A DNA stretch of 64,000 nt, taken from positions 620,001-684,000 of the forward strand of contig CAWBJO010000009.1 in NCBI GenBank assembly GCA_963789175.1, written 5' to 3'. This document shows positions 26,338 to 34,595 of the stretch, in pieces. The stretch comes from CAWBJO01 sp963789175. Its GTDB lineage: Bacteria; Pseudomonadota; Alphaproteobacteria; Rhizobiales; Aestuariivirgaceae. The position numbers were made by a program, and so were the translations under genes. The notes under the pieces were generated by a model, which saw only the letters and a program-made list of their open reading frames with translations, was not told the DNA's origin and did not search any database. The number at the start of each line of letters is the position of its first letter. The stretch's first letter is position 1.

Positions 26338-27357
26338 ATGGACCTTCTTGGCGCATTCGACGCTCCGGAAGTGTGGCTGCCCGTGGTGTTCACCGGGCTC
26401 ATGGGCCTGGCCATCCTCATCTACGTCGTGCTCGACGGCTACGATCTCGGCGTCGGCATGCTCATGGCGATCGCGGAGCCGAAGGATCGCGACCGGATGA
26501 TCGCCTCGATCGGGCCGTTCTGGGATGCCAACGAGACGTGGCTCGTGCTCGGCATCGGCATCCTGCTCGTCGCCTTTCCGGTCGCGCACGGCATCATCCT
26601 CAACGCTCTCTACATTCCCGTCGCGGTCCTGCTCTGCGGGCTGATCCTGCGCGGCGTCGCCTTCGACTTCCGCGCCAAGGCGAGAACGAGCGCCAAGGCC
26701 ACCTGGGACAAGACCTTCATGGCGGGTTCGCTGCTCGCCACGCTGGCCCAGGGATTCATGCTCGGCCTCTACATCGTCAGGTTCGAGACGTCGCCGCAGG
26801 CGCTGCTGTTCGGCGGCCTCACCGCCATCTGCCTGGCCAGCGGCTACGGGCTGGTGGGAGCGGGCTGGCTCATCCTGAAGACGGAGGGAGAGCTGCAGAA
26901 AAGCGCGGTGCGGTGGGCGCGGCTGGCGCTGTGGGGAACGGCTCTCGGCCTCCTCCTCGTCTCGGCGGTGACGCCGCTCGTCAGTACCCGGATATTCGAG
27001 AAGTGGTTCGCGTTCCCGAACATCCTGTTCCTGGCGCCGATGCCGCTGCTCGCGACGCTCGCCGTCTACCGGCTCGACCGGCTGCTGGCCGTGCTGCCGC
27101 TGCCGGGCGACCGGAACGCGTGGGTGCCGCTGGTCGCCGGGGCGCTCCTGTTCGTGCTGGGCTTCGTCGGCCTCGCCTACAGCTTCTATCCCTACATCGT
27201 GCCGGAGCGGCTGACGATCTTCGAGGCGGCAAGCGCGCCCGAATCCCTGATGGCGATCCTGATCGGCGCGAGCATCGTCTTGCCGTGCATCATCGCCTAC
27301 ACGATCTTCGCCTACCGGGTGTTCTGGGGGAAAGTCGAGGAGACGAGCTATCACTAG
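26338..27357 (+). CDS. cydB: Cytochrome bd-type quinol oxidase subunit II
   Basis: A 339-residue, roughly nine-helix membrane protein with the CydB signatures LIYVVLDGYDLGVGML near the N-terminus, FWDANETWLVLGIGILLVAFP and FDFRAKA. It has no haem ligands and stabilises subunit I. The start is 3 bp after the cydA stop. No cydX-like short ORF or cydDC assembly transporter was seen after it. Confidence 0.94.
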   Translation: MDLLGAFDAPEVWLPVVFTGLMGLAILIYVVLDGYDLGVGMLMAIAEPKDRDRMIASIGPFWDANETWLVLGIGILLVAFPVAHGIILNALYIPVAVLLCGLILRGVAFDFRAKARTSAKATWDKTFMAGSLLATLAQGFMLGLYIVRFETSPQALLFGGLTAICLASGYGLVGAGWLILKTEGELQKSAVRWARLALWGTALGLLLVSAVTPLVSTRIFEKWFAFPNILFLAPMPLLATLAVYRLDRLLAVLPLPGDRNAWVPLVAGALLFVLGFVGLAYSFYPYIVPERLTIFEAASAPESLMAILIGASIVLPCIIAYTIFAYRVFWGKVEETSYH

Positions 27358-27427
27358 GGGAACCATTCGCCGCCGCAGGCCTTCCTAGAGTACGGCAGCT
27401 CCTCGCGAGGTTTCGAGGCGAGATCGC

Positions 27428-27628
27428 ATGCGCAAAGACAAGAAGAGCCTTCCCCGCCCTCCGACCAAGGAGAAGACCGCCGATCGCCCCAAGGGCCTTC
27501 GGCCGAAACGGACGGCCGTGTCGGAGGACGCCGTCGACGAGAGCTCGATCCTGAGCTTCCCGGCGAGCGATCCGCCGAGCTGGACGCCCCTCCATGCCGG
27601 CTCGCCGCGCAAGCGGCGCCGGCCCTGA
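27428..27628 (+). CDS. Small basic protein with SFPASDPPSWT motif, function unknown
   Basis: A 66-residue, Lys/Arg/Pro-rich protein with a distinct central segment AVDESSILSFPASDPPSWTP. I recognise this ASDPP motif from small unannotated proteins in rhizobia, but no function is known to me. It is predicted to be cytoplasmic and largely unstructured. It lies 70 bp after cydB and before the cbpA-like gene, on the same strand. Coding is supported by high GC at third positions and the conserved-looking motif. Confidence 0.65.
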   Translation: MRKDKKSLPRPPTKEKTADRPKGLRPKRTAVSEDAVDESSILSFPASDPPSWTPLHAGSPRKRRRP

Positions 27629-27751
27629 CCTTCCCCTTGCGCGAGCCCAAAATGTGATAATTTCCCCGGCGAAGGCAGACCGCCCGATTTGTTCGAATTG
27701 GAGAAGGGCCGTGAGCGACGCGACGACGGCACGGCGGAAAGGAAAGACCAT

Positions 27752-28657
27752 TTGAGCGACCCGTACCAGACGCTCGGGGTCGCCAAGACGGCGACCCAGG
27801 ACGAGATCCAGAAGGCCTATCGGAAGCTGGCCAAGAAACTGCACCCCGATCTCAATCCCGGCAACAAGGCGGCGGAAGAGAAGTTCAAGGCCATCACGGC
27901 TGCCTACGACCTCCTGTCGGATACCGGGAAACGGGCGAGGTTCGATCGCGGCGAGATCGACGCGTCCGGCCAGGAGATGCCGCAGCGCCGCTACTATCGC
28001 GACTTCGCGGAGAGCGGCGCCGGCCGCGGCGGCAACGCGGCGGAAGGTTTCGAGTTCGAAGGGGGCGAGGACATCTTCTCCGAGTTCTTCGGCCGCGGCC
28101 CGCGCGGCAGCCGCATGAAGCTCCGCGGCCAGGACCAGCGCTACAGCCTCGAGATCGATTTCCTCGACGCGCTCAACGGACGGGTCACCGACATCACGCT
28201 GCCGGACGGTTCGGCGCTGAAGGTGACGATCCCGCCGGGCACGCGGGAGGGGCGCATCCTGCGGCTCAAGGGCAAGGGCCGGCCCGGACACAATGGCGGG
28301 CCGGCCGGCGATGCGCTGATCGAGATCCACGTGCGGCCGCACAAGACCTTCACGCTGCGCGGCGACGACATCCATGCCGAGCTGCCGGTGTCGCTCGCCG
28401 AGGCGGTGCTGGGTGCGAAAGTGCCGGCTCCGACGCCGACGGGGCCGGTGACGCTCACCGTTCCCAAGGGCTCGAATTCGGGCACGGTGCTGCGCCTCAA
28501 GGGCAAAGGCGCGCCGAGGCCGGACGGCACGCACGGCGATGAGTACGTGACGCTCAAGGTGATGCTGCCGAGCCCGCCCGATCCGGAGCTCGAGCGGTTC
28601 GTCGAGGGCTGGCGCGGGGCGCAAGGCTTCAATCCGCGCCAGGGAGCGGAGGCGTGA
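27752..28657 (+). CDS. cbpA: DnaJ-like co-chaperone without zinc finger (CbpA type)
   Basis: About 301 residues. A J domain (1-70) carries the HPD motif in KKLHPDLNPGNKAAEEKF. A Gly/Phe-containing linker follows, and then the two-part DnaJ C-terminal substrate domain from about residue 120 (YSLEIDFLDALNGRVTDITLP). The Cys-rich zinc finger of DnaJ is absent, as in CbpA. It stimulates DnaK and binds unfolded proteins. A TTG start at 27752 with AAAGGA 8 nt upstream gives the expected J-domain start (SDPYQTLGV). It overlaps the following cbpM-like gene by 4 bp. Confidence 0.9.
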   Translation: MSDPYQTLGVAKTATQDEIQKAYRKLAKKLHPDLNPGNKAAEEKFKAITAAYDLLSDTGKRARFDRGEIDASGQEMPQRRYYRDFAESGAGRGGNAAEGFEFEGGEDIFSEFFGRGPRGSRMKLRGQDQRYSLEIDFLDALNGRVTDITLPDGSALKVTIPPGTREGRILRLKGKGRPGHNGGPAGDALIEIHVRPHKTFTLRGDDIHAELPVSLAEAVLGAKVPAPTPTGPVTLTVPKGSNSGTVLRLKGKGAPRPDGTHGDEYVTLKVMLPSPPDPELERFVEGWRGAQGFNPRQGAEA

Positions 28658-29019
28658 CGCCCATGAATGAACGTCAGTACCTCGTTTCGATGCGGATCGA
28701 CAGGCGGGTGGTCCGGACGTGGATCGAACAGGGCTGGATCGGCGATATTCGTGGGGAGGACCTGAGCGAAAGCGAAGTGGCGCGCGTTGCGCTGATCCGC
28801 GACCTCAAGGAGACGTTCGGCGTCAATGACGAGGGCGTCGACGTCATCCTGACGCTCGTCGACCAGATCTATGGATTGAGGCGCAGCCTGAGGACGGTGC
28901 TTGCGGCGAGTGCCCGCACCCGTTCGGCAGCGACGAAGCGCACCGTCGGGCAGCGCAGCTTCAAGCCGAAGGCACGGCGCAGCGTTCCGCGCCGCCCGGC
29001 CGGCCCTAGAAGTTCATGA
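28654..29019 (+). CDS. cbpM: CbpM-like chaperone modulator
   Basis: A 121-residue protein with a MerR-like helical core (WIEQGWIGDIRGEDLSESEV and ARVALIRDLKETFGVNDEGVDVILTLVDQIYGLR) and a basic, Arg/Pro-rich tail. CbpM binds the J domain of CbpA and inhibits it. The GTG start overlaps the cbpA stop by 4 bp, the expected coupling; an ATG three codons in is also possible. Its 3' end overlaps the convergent RlpA-like gene by 14 bp. Confidence 0.85.
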   Translation: MTPMNERQYLVSMRIDRRVVRTWIEQGWIGDIRGEDLSESEVARVALIRDLKETFGVNDEGVDVILTLVDQIYGLRRSLRTVLAASARTRSAATKRTVGQRSFKPKARRSVPRRPAGPRSS

Positions 29020-29935
29020 CCGGCGCGGCCGCGAGGAGAACCAGCGGAGCGCGTCCGAGGGCGACGGGAACATCGCCGCGTTCGGCCGCCGCGCTGCGGA
29101 CGATCTCGCGATTCATGGCGGCGAGGTCGGTTCCGTCGTCGTCGAGCGGCGCCGGGCCCAGATACTGAACGCGAACCTTCGCCAGCCCGCGGTCGCGAAA
29201 CTCAAGAAGCTCGGCTGCCTTCTTCGAAACGTCGATGAGCCGGTCGGCGACGAAGGGACCGCGGTCGTTGACGCGCACGACGATCTCGCGGCCATTGTCG
29301 AGGTTGACGACCCGGGCGTAGCTCGGCAGCGGCATGGTCGCGTGGGCGGCGGAGAGGTACTCCATGTCGAACCACTCGCCGTTCGACGTCATGCGGCTGT
29401 GGTAGCGATGGCCATACCAGGAGGCGCGGCCGACCGCATCGTAGCGGCGATCGAGAGTGGGACGGAAGGTAAGCCCGGCGATCGTGTAGGCCTTGCCGAC
29501 GTGATAGCGGCCGCCGCCGCGCGGCAGCATGCCGACGCGCCTGTATTGCGGACTGCCGAGATCGCGCGGCACGAGCGTGGCCAGGTCGAAGAGCCAACCG
29601 TGCGGAAGCGGAACGGATTCGAGATAGCAATCCTGCGTGACGATCAGTTCGCCGCAATCCTCGAAGTCGAGCCACGGACGATCGACGATCGTCAGGTTCG
29701 GGTTCGGCACGACGCGGGCAATGGCGGCGGCGACGCGATGAGGATCGGCCGAGGCGTCGGGCCGCAGCACGGCGCGGCGCACCTCGTAGCCCGTCACGTC
29801 GCAGGATGCCGGCCCCGTGCCGCATACCTGCGTGTAGCCCATGGGCGCCTGCGAATCGGCCGCTTGCGCGTTTGGCCCTACGTCATCGAGGAAGAGAAGG
29901 CCGAGCACGGCCATCGCGAAAACTGACTTGCGCAT
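29006..29935 (-). CDS. RlpA-like septal/peptidoglycan protein with extra N-terminal domain
   Basis: A 309-residue exported protein with a signal peptide (FAMAVLGLLFLDDVGPNAQA). The RlpA-like double-psi beta-barrel (about 165-250) contains GRASWYGHRYHSRMTSNGEWFDME, ARVVNLDNGREIVVRVNDRGPF and DRLIDVSKKAAELL. RlpA proteins bind or cleave denuded peptidoglycan glycans. No SPOR domain is present. The about 140 residues before the barrel (CGTGPASCDVTGYEVRRAVL and a later DFEDCGELIVTQDCYL) have four cysteines and no family I recognise. No lipobox is evident. Confidence 0.87.
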   Translation of the reverse strand: MRKSVFAMAVLGLLFLDDVGPNAQAADSQAPMGYTQVCGTGPASCDVTGYEVRRAVLRPDASADPHRVAAAIARVVPNPNLTIVDRPWLDFEDCGELIVTQDCYLESVPLPHGWLFDLATLVPRDLGSPQYRRVGMLPRGGGRYHVGKAYTIAGLTFRPTLDRRYDAVGRASWYGHRYHSRMTSNGEWFDMEYLSAAHATMPLPSYARVVNLDNGREIVVRVNDRGPFVADRLIDVSKKAAELLEFRDRGLAKVRVQYLGPAPLDDDGTDLAAMNREIVRSAAAERGDVPVALGRAPLVLLAAAPVMNF

Positions 29936-30162
29936 TTCTTGAAGACCCCGCTTTACGTGACCCGTAAAATTGATCGCGAGGCGTTGAGAGTCCGTTCAGC
30001 GCTGGCGGACAATTCGTTGAAACTACACGCTAATTTAACCGTATCGGATGCGTGCCTTAACCATGGAGCGCGGCAGGCGGCGGGCGAAAACGCGAGCCGG
30101 CGAAGCCAGGGAATGAATTCACCCGCATTCGCCGCGCATTAACCGCTTGCGACAATTTTCCA

Positions 30163-31398
30163 TCAAATTGAGCGATGCGACTCGCGCATCACGGCGAGCA
30201 CGACGACGCCTGATAGAAAAGTAACGATGCCCGTTAAGGCAATCGCGGCGGCGATACCCCAGTGGTCGGCGACCAGGCCGGCGCCGACGGCGCCGATCGC
30301 ATATCCGAGGTCGCGCCAGAACCGGTAGACGCCGAGGGCGCCCGCCCGCCAGCCCGGCGCAGCCGCATCGGAGACGGCGGCGATGAGTGCGGGATAAACC
30401 ATCGCCGTTCCGATGCCGAGGACCAGGCTGGCGACGGCCCAGGCAAGAAAGCCCGTCACGGAGGCGATCCACAGCAGCGCCGCCGCCTGAAGCCACATGC
30501 CGGCGACGATGAGCCCTTTCCTGCCCCACCTGTCGCTCAAAGGGCCGGTTACGACCTGGAAGATTCCCCAAGCCGCGGGATAGATGGCCTTCAGCATGCC
30601 GATCCGCTCGATGGCGAGACCGTGACTTGCGAAGAAGAGAGGAAACAGCCCCCAGCTCATGCCGTCATTCAGGTTGTTGACGAGCCCGGCCTGCGAGACC
30701 GCGAAGAGATTTCGATCGCGATAGGTGGCGCGGGCGAAGATTTCCAGGAATGGAAGCGCCGGCCCGCCGCCCTCGGCTTCCGTCTCCATCTCAACATGGC
30801 GGCGCGTGTCGCGGACGAGGCCGACGGACAGCGCCGTCCCGATGACGGCATAGGCGACGCCCAGATAGAGCGGCGCAGGGCGCAGGCCATGGCGCGCCGC
30901 GATGTAGCCCGACAGCAGAGCCGTCAAGCCGACGGCGAGGTAGCCGGCGAATTCGTTCAGGCCGACGGCGAGCCCGCGCGACCGGCGCCCCACAAGGTCG
31001 ATCTTCATGACGACGGTCGCCGACCAGGCAAAGCCCTGGTTGATCCCGAGCAGGACGTTGGCGGCGACGATCCATTCCCAACTCGGCGCCCACATGATCA
31101 TGACCGGGACGGGAAGGCCGAAGAGCCAGCCCAGGACGAGCACGCGCTTGCGGCCCCAAGCATCGGCGAGGCGGCCCGAGACGAGGTTGGCGCAGGCCTT
31201 GACGATCCCGAAGCTCGCGATGAAAGACATGACGAAGGTGGTCGAGGACAGTCCGAACTCGACGGTCCCGATCAGCGGGACGATGGTGCGCTCCATGCCG
31301 ACCATGCCGCCGACGAAGGCGTTGATCAGGACGAGGAGGCCGAACTGGCGCCAGTTCGAGCGCAGGCCGAGGCGAACGTCATCCGCCGCGTCCGCCAC
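30163..31398 (-). CDS. MFS transporter
   Basis: A 411-residue, 12-helix MFS protein. Motif A is in NLVSGRLADAWGRKRVLVLGW, with a second copy GPLSDRWGRKGLIVAGMW after the central loop. The GTG start at 31398 begins MADAADDVRLGLRSNWRQFGLL. The subfamily is uncertain; it resembles uncharacterised exporters of the NarK/DHA type. The gene is divergent from a DUF3072 gene across 125 bp that also holds an EcfG-type promoter pointing away from it. The 227 bp between its 3' end and the RlpA start show no recognisable element. Confidence 0.87.
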   Translation of the reverse strand: MADAADDVRLGLRSNWRQFGLLVLINAFVGGMVGMERTIVPLIGTVEFGLSSTTFVMSFIASFGIVKACANLVSGRLADAWGRKRVLVLGWLFGLPVPVMIMWAPSWEWIVAANVLLGINQGFAWSATVVMKIDLVGRRSRGLAVGLNEFAGYLAVGLTALLSGYIAARHGLRPAPLYLGVAYAVIGTALSVGLVRDTRRHVEMETEAEGGGPALPFLEIFARATYRDRNLFAVSQAGLVNNLNDGMSWGLFPLFFASHGLAIERIGMLKAIYPAAWGIFQVVTGPLSDRWGRKGLIVAGMWLQAAALLWIASVTGFLAWAVASLVLGIGTAMVYPALIAAVSDAAAPGWRAGALGVYRFWRDLGYAIGAVGAGLVADHWGIAAAIALTGIVTFLSGVVVLAVMRESHRSI

Positions 31399-31459
31399 AG
31401 GCTACGCGCCCACTCGCCGCGCAGGATGCCCCACGGGAAGCCGGCGAGCATCGCGGCGC

Positions 31460-31485
31460 GGAACGCCAGGCCTGAGCTGCGCGTT
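31460..31485 (+). promoter_or_regulatory. EcfG-type promoter of the DUF3072 gene
   Basis: GGAAC at 31460-31464, 17-bp spacer, CGTT at 31482-31485, 38 bp before the ATG at 31524 and on its strand. Confidence 0.75.
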
Positions 31486-31523
31486 CTCCGATTCCGAAAA
31501 TCGAACCGCCGAAGGAGCCTTCA

Positions 31524-31742
31524 ATGGCAGAACACTCCAAGATCGAATCCGCCCCCGATTCGAACACCATAAAGGACCCCGAGGACTGGGTCTCGGGCCA
31601 CGAGCCGATGACGGGGGCGCAATCATCCTACCTCAAGACGCTGTCGGAAGAGGCTCACGACCCGCAGGCGTGGGAGAAGGAGCTGACCAAGGCCGAGGCT
31701 TCCAAACGCATCGAGGAGCTGAAGCAGCGCCTCGGCCTCTAG
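31524..31742 (+). CDS. DUF3072 small stress-associated protein
   Basis: A 72-residue acidic protein that matches DUF3072: DPEDWVSGHEPMTGAQSSYL and then KTLSEEAHDPQ, ending LTKAEASKRIEELKQRLGL. The family is small, cytoplasmic and of unknown function, common in rhizobia and actinobacteria. Its lone position, GC-rich coding pattern and the EcfG-type promoter 38 bp upstream suggest it belongs to the general stress regulon. Confidence 0.88.
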   Translation: MAEHSKIESAPDSNTIKDPEDWVSGHEPMTGAQSSYLKTLSEEAHDPQAWEKELTKAEASKRIEELKQRLGL

Positions 31743-31744
31743 GT

Positions 31745-32698
31745 CTAGAACCTCACCTTCGCGTAGGTCGCACGGTGGTCGGACGGCCACGGAGTGACCA
31801 CGATGTCGGCTTCGGGCGCCTTCTCGCCGACGATGCCCGCCTCCAGGACCTCGAGCTTCGCCGCCCGTGCCAGCGCGAAGTCGATGCGATCGTGATGATC
31901 GTCGGTCGCCGTCGGCTCGCTGGTCGGGGTCCAGGTGAAGCCGGGCTTGGCGACCGGGTCGGGATTGGCGGCACGGAATGCATCCACGAATCCCTCGGCC
32001 TCGATCGCCTTCACGGTCGGATAGGCGACGGCGATGGGATGGCGGCCCGCCTTGGCGGCCGCTTCGGTCCAGTCGCGATGCGACGGCTCGTTGAAATCGC
32101 CGAAAACGAAAGCGGCGTCGGAGGCGCCGGCGGCCTTGAGGTCGTCGAAAAACAGCTTCAAAGCGGGCCCGCGCGTATCGGCCGCCGACGCGATCGCCTC
32201 ATCGGCGGTCTTCAGATACGGAAACGGCCCGTACTCGATGTTGAGCAGCTGATAAGGCTGGTAGGGCGCATCGTCGAGATGGATGTTGAACACGTGGACC
32301 TTGCGGCCGTCGACGTCGATGGAGACGCCGAGGTCGTTGGGCGTTGCGGTTCCGATCGGATAGCGGCTCAGAATGGCGTTCGCCCACAGCGCCTCGTTGG
32401 TCTTGGTCTGGTCGTAGACGTGGAAGCCGAGAGCTTCGGCAATCTTGCCGGCCACGCTGTCGCCGGCGGCGGGGCAGCTCTCGGCCGTGCAAGGATCGCT
32501 TTCGAGCCTTGTTTCCTGGATGCCGACGATGTCGGCATTGACGGCCTTGATGACGGCGACGGTCTCGTCGACCGCCTTCTGCTCGTTGGCGCCCCCGCCC
32601 CAGATGTTGAACGACAGGATGGTCAGGGTCGTTTGGGCGGCGGCAGCGGTCGCCATGAGAACGACGGCACAGACGAAGGAAACGAACGCAATCGGCAT
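31745..32698 (-). CDS. Exported endonuclease/exonuclease/phosphatase family protein
   Basis: A 317-residue protein with a signal peptide (IAFVSFVCAVVLMATAAAAQ). The EEP fold is shown by ILSFNIWGGG, IVGIQETRLES (catalytic Glu), VFNIHLDDAPYQ, FVFGDFNEPSH and the C-terminal DRIDFALARA and WPSDHRATY (catalytic Asp-His). Such exported metal-dependent enzymes cleave nucleic acids, phosphodiesters or sphingomyelin-like lipids. The ATG at 32698 has GGAAG 7 nt upstream; longer starts lack a ribosome site or a better leader. Substrate unknown. Confidence 0.88.
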   Translation of the reverse strand: MPIAFVSFVCAVVLMATAAAAQTTLTILSFNIWGGGANEQKAVDETVAVIKAVNADIVGIQETRLESDPCTAESCPAAGDSVAGKIAEALGFHVYDQTKTNEALWANAILSRYPIGTATPNDLGVSIDVDGRKVHVFNIHLDDAPYQPYQLLNIEYGPFPYLKTADEAIASAADTRGPALKLFFDDLKAAGASDAAFVFGDFNEPSHRDWTEAAAKAGRHPIAVAYPTVKAIEAEGFVDAFRAANPDPVAKPGFTWTPTSEPTATDDHHDRIDFALARAAKLEVLEAGIVGEKAPEADIVVTPWPSDHRATYAKVRF

Positions 32699-32764
32699 GA
32701 CACACATCTTCCCTTTCCCGATAGCGGCCACAAAACCGCAACGCCGTCAAGATGAGGCTCCGGC

Positions 32765-32905
32765 ATGACGACCGGGCGAAGACCGTCGACGAGCTGCCTC
32801 AGGGCGCACCGGACCGCCTTCGCCTATTTCAAGTCGCACCCGGTGGCACAGCCCCTTCACTCCGGACATCTCGACCATTACGATGAGGACGGGTTCATCG
32901 CCTAG
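32765..32905 (+). CDS. Candidate 46-residue small protein
   Basis: An ATG-to-TAG frame ending HSGHLDHYDEDGFIA. GAGG lies 7 nt before the ATG, third positions are strongly GC as in neighbouring genes, and the stop falls 9 bp before the next gene's ATG. The His/Asp-rich tail could bind metal. No family is recognised. It may be the first gene of a unit with the DUF6152 and DUF6644 genes. Confidence 0.4.
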   Translation: MTTGRRPSTSCLRAHRTAFAYFKSHPVAQPLHSGHLDHYDEDGFIA

Positions 32906-32914
32906 GAGACCGTC

Positions 32915-33265
32915 ATGCGTTCCTTCCTTCCTGCCCTCGTCGCGGCCACCACCCTCCTCACGGTCACGGCCGCCGCCCACCACGGATGGGGCAGCTACGA
33001 CGTCAACAAGAAGTTCACGCTCGAATCGACGATCAAGCACATCGAGTGGAGCAATCCGCACGTACACGTCATGGCGGACTACGAAGGCGCGGGCTGGACG
33101 CTCATCCTGGCGCCGGTGTCGCGCATGGAGCGTCGCGGCCTCACCGCGGCGATGCTGACGGTCGGCACGAGCTTTGCTGCCGAGGGCTATCCGTCGACCA
33201 AGACCGAACACGAGATGCGCGCCGAGCGGATCACCGTCAACGGCAAGACCTTCGAGCTCCGTTAG
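32915..33265 (+). CDS. DUF6152 family exported protein
   Basis: A 116-residue protein with a signal peptide (FLPALVAATTLLTVTAAAHH). The DUF6152 pattern is HHGWGSYDVNKKFTLESTIK, then IEWSNPHVHVMADYEGAGWT and the C-terminal MRAERITVNGKTFELR. Members are periplasmic proteins of unknown function with an N-terminal HH pair that may bind metal. GGAGA lies just upstream of the ATG. It is 6 bp before the DUF6644 membrane protein gene, so the two are probably one operon. Confidence 0.82.
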   Translation: MRSFLPALVAATTLLTVTAAAHHGWGSYDVNKKFTLESTIKHIEWSNPHVHVMADYEGAGWTLILAPVSRMERRGLTAAMLTVGTSFAAEGYPSTKTEHEMRAERITVNGKTFELR

Positions 33266-33271
33266 CCTCCC

Positions 33272-33736
33272 ATGTATGCGGGCCTGCTCGCCGACCTCGA
33301 GGCGTCCGGATTGGCGCACCTGGCGCGCAGCAGCGTCTGGTTCTACCCGCTTTCCAACCTCGCGCACGTGCTCGGGGCGGCCCTGCTGGTCGGCGCCATC
33401 ACCGTGTTCGACATCCTCATGCTCCGCAATCGCCCCGATCTCGCCGCCGCCATCGCGGCGACGGCGCTCACGGTCGCGGCGATCGGCGTTCTCCTCCAGA
33501 TCGGAAGCGGCACCGTGCTGCTGGCGGTGGAGGCGACGGCGCTCGGCCGCAACCCGGCCTTCATCGCGAAGATGATCCTCATCGTGATCGGGCTCATCAA
33601 CATCGCCGTCTTCCATCGGCGCTGGCGAGCGCTCGATGCGGGCGGGGCGGCGAGCAGCGTCCGGCTGCAGGCGGGCGTGTCGCTGGCGGTGTGGGTCGCG
33701 GTCCTGCTGCTCGGCCGGCTCATCGCCTATCTGTGA
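33272..33736 (+). CDS. DUF6644/DUF2214-like membrane protein
   Basis: A 154-residue, four-helix membrane protein: LSNLAHVLGAALLVGAITVFD, AAIAATALTVAAIGVLLQIG, MILIVIGLINIAVFHRRW and AGVSLAVWVAVLLLGRLIAYL. His in the first helix and in the third helix are arranged as in small DUF6644-type proteins that may bind haem or metal; that is inference. It follows the DUF6152 gene by 6 bp, a pairing that suggests a periplasmic subunit with its membrane partner. Confidence 0.75.
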   Translation: MYAGLLADLEASGLAHLARSSVWFYPLSNLAHVLGAALLVGAITVFDILMLRNRPDLAAAIAATALTVAAIGVLLQIGSGTVLLAVEATALGRNPAFIAKMILIVIGLINIAVFHRRWRALDAGGAASSVRLQAGVSLAVWVAVLLLGRLIAYL

Positions 33737-33745
33737 GGCGCCCGT

Positions 33746-34462
33746 TCAGGCGAGAGAACCGGCGAGGCGACGCAGGACGCCTTGCGGATCGCGATCGATC
33801 ACCTCGCCATGGGAGACGAGGATGCGCTTCACCGGCAGCTCGGCCCAGCGCCGGAACGCCGCGGCGAGCGCCCCTTTGTCGCCCACCATGGTCAGGCGAA
33901 CGGGCAGCGGGACGTGCGGCTCGTCGCCGGCGAAGCGCATGAGGCGCAGGAAGAAGCCGAAGGCGCCGCGTGCGTTCCGGACATTGCCGACGATGTCGTT
34001 GAGGACGAGGGTCGTTCCACCGGCGCCTGCGACCTCGAGGGCCGATTCCCCGTGGCGCGTTCCGGGCACCGTCCGAAACACGACGCGCGGGTCGGCGAAA
34101 TCGGCGGCCGTCGCGTCGACGGCAACGATCTTCCCGACGGCTTCCCGGGCGCCCTCCGGCGCGATGACCTGAAGCGAAGGATACCGTCGCTTCCATGCCT
34201 TCGCGTCCATGCGGTGTCGCGCATTGGGCACGACGAGGAAGCGCGGCGTCCCGAAGGCCTCGAGCTCCCGCATCGCATCTTCGGCCAGCGCGATGGCGCT
34301 GAAGACCACGAGGCGGCCATCCACGAGGCGGACCAGGGTCATGCGCCGCTCGAGCGTGCCGAGCGGCATGGGGATTTCGCCGACGACAGTCAGGATGTCG
34401 TCGTCGACGGCGGTGAGCCGGCCATGCGGCAGGACCTTCCAGTCGTCGTGCGTCTTCGCCAA
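33746..34462 (-). CDS. DUF4336-like metallo-hydrolase-fold protein
   Basis: A 238-residue cytoplasmic protein with the pattern of DUF4336/MBL-fold-like proteins: MTLVRLVDGRLVVFSAIALA, FLVVPNARHRMDAKAWKRRYP, and the C-terminal RILVSHGEVIDRDPQGVLRR. The HxHxDH metal motif of true metallo-beta-lactamases is absent. The TTG start at 34462 is selected because GAGGAG lies 7 nt before it and no ATG or GTG fits. It is convergent with the DUF6644 gene (9 bp) and divergent from the ribose-type ABC operon. Function unknown. Confidence 0.78.
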   Translation of the reverse strand: MAKTHDDWKVLPHGRLTAVDDDILTVVGEIPMPLGTLERRMTLVRLVDGRLVVFSAIALAEDAMRELEAFGTPRFLVVPNARHRMDAKAWKRRYPSLQVIAPEGAREAVGKIVAVDATAADFADPRVVFRTVPGTRHGESALEVAGAGGTTLVLNDIVGNVRNARGAFGFFLRLMRFAGDEPHVPLPVRLTMVGDKGALAAAFRRWAELPVKRILVSHGEVIDRDPQGVLRRLAGSLA

Positions 34463-34595
34463 ATCTCCAACTCCTCGGCCCTTGCGAGTGAACGTTCGGC
34501 ACCGGGCAAGGGTTGCGCCGGACCGATCCCTGCCGTCTTGCGGAGGGCGGGAATTTCGCCTGTAGTGGCCGAGCCAACCGGGCGATCCAGCATTC

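Noticed and set aside
24696..27554. A 952-codon plus-strand frame over cydA and cydB
   Set aside because: Arg/Pro/Ala-rich out-of-frame translation; CydA and CydB occupy the same DNA in their own frames with all signatures.
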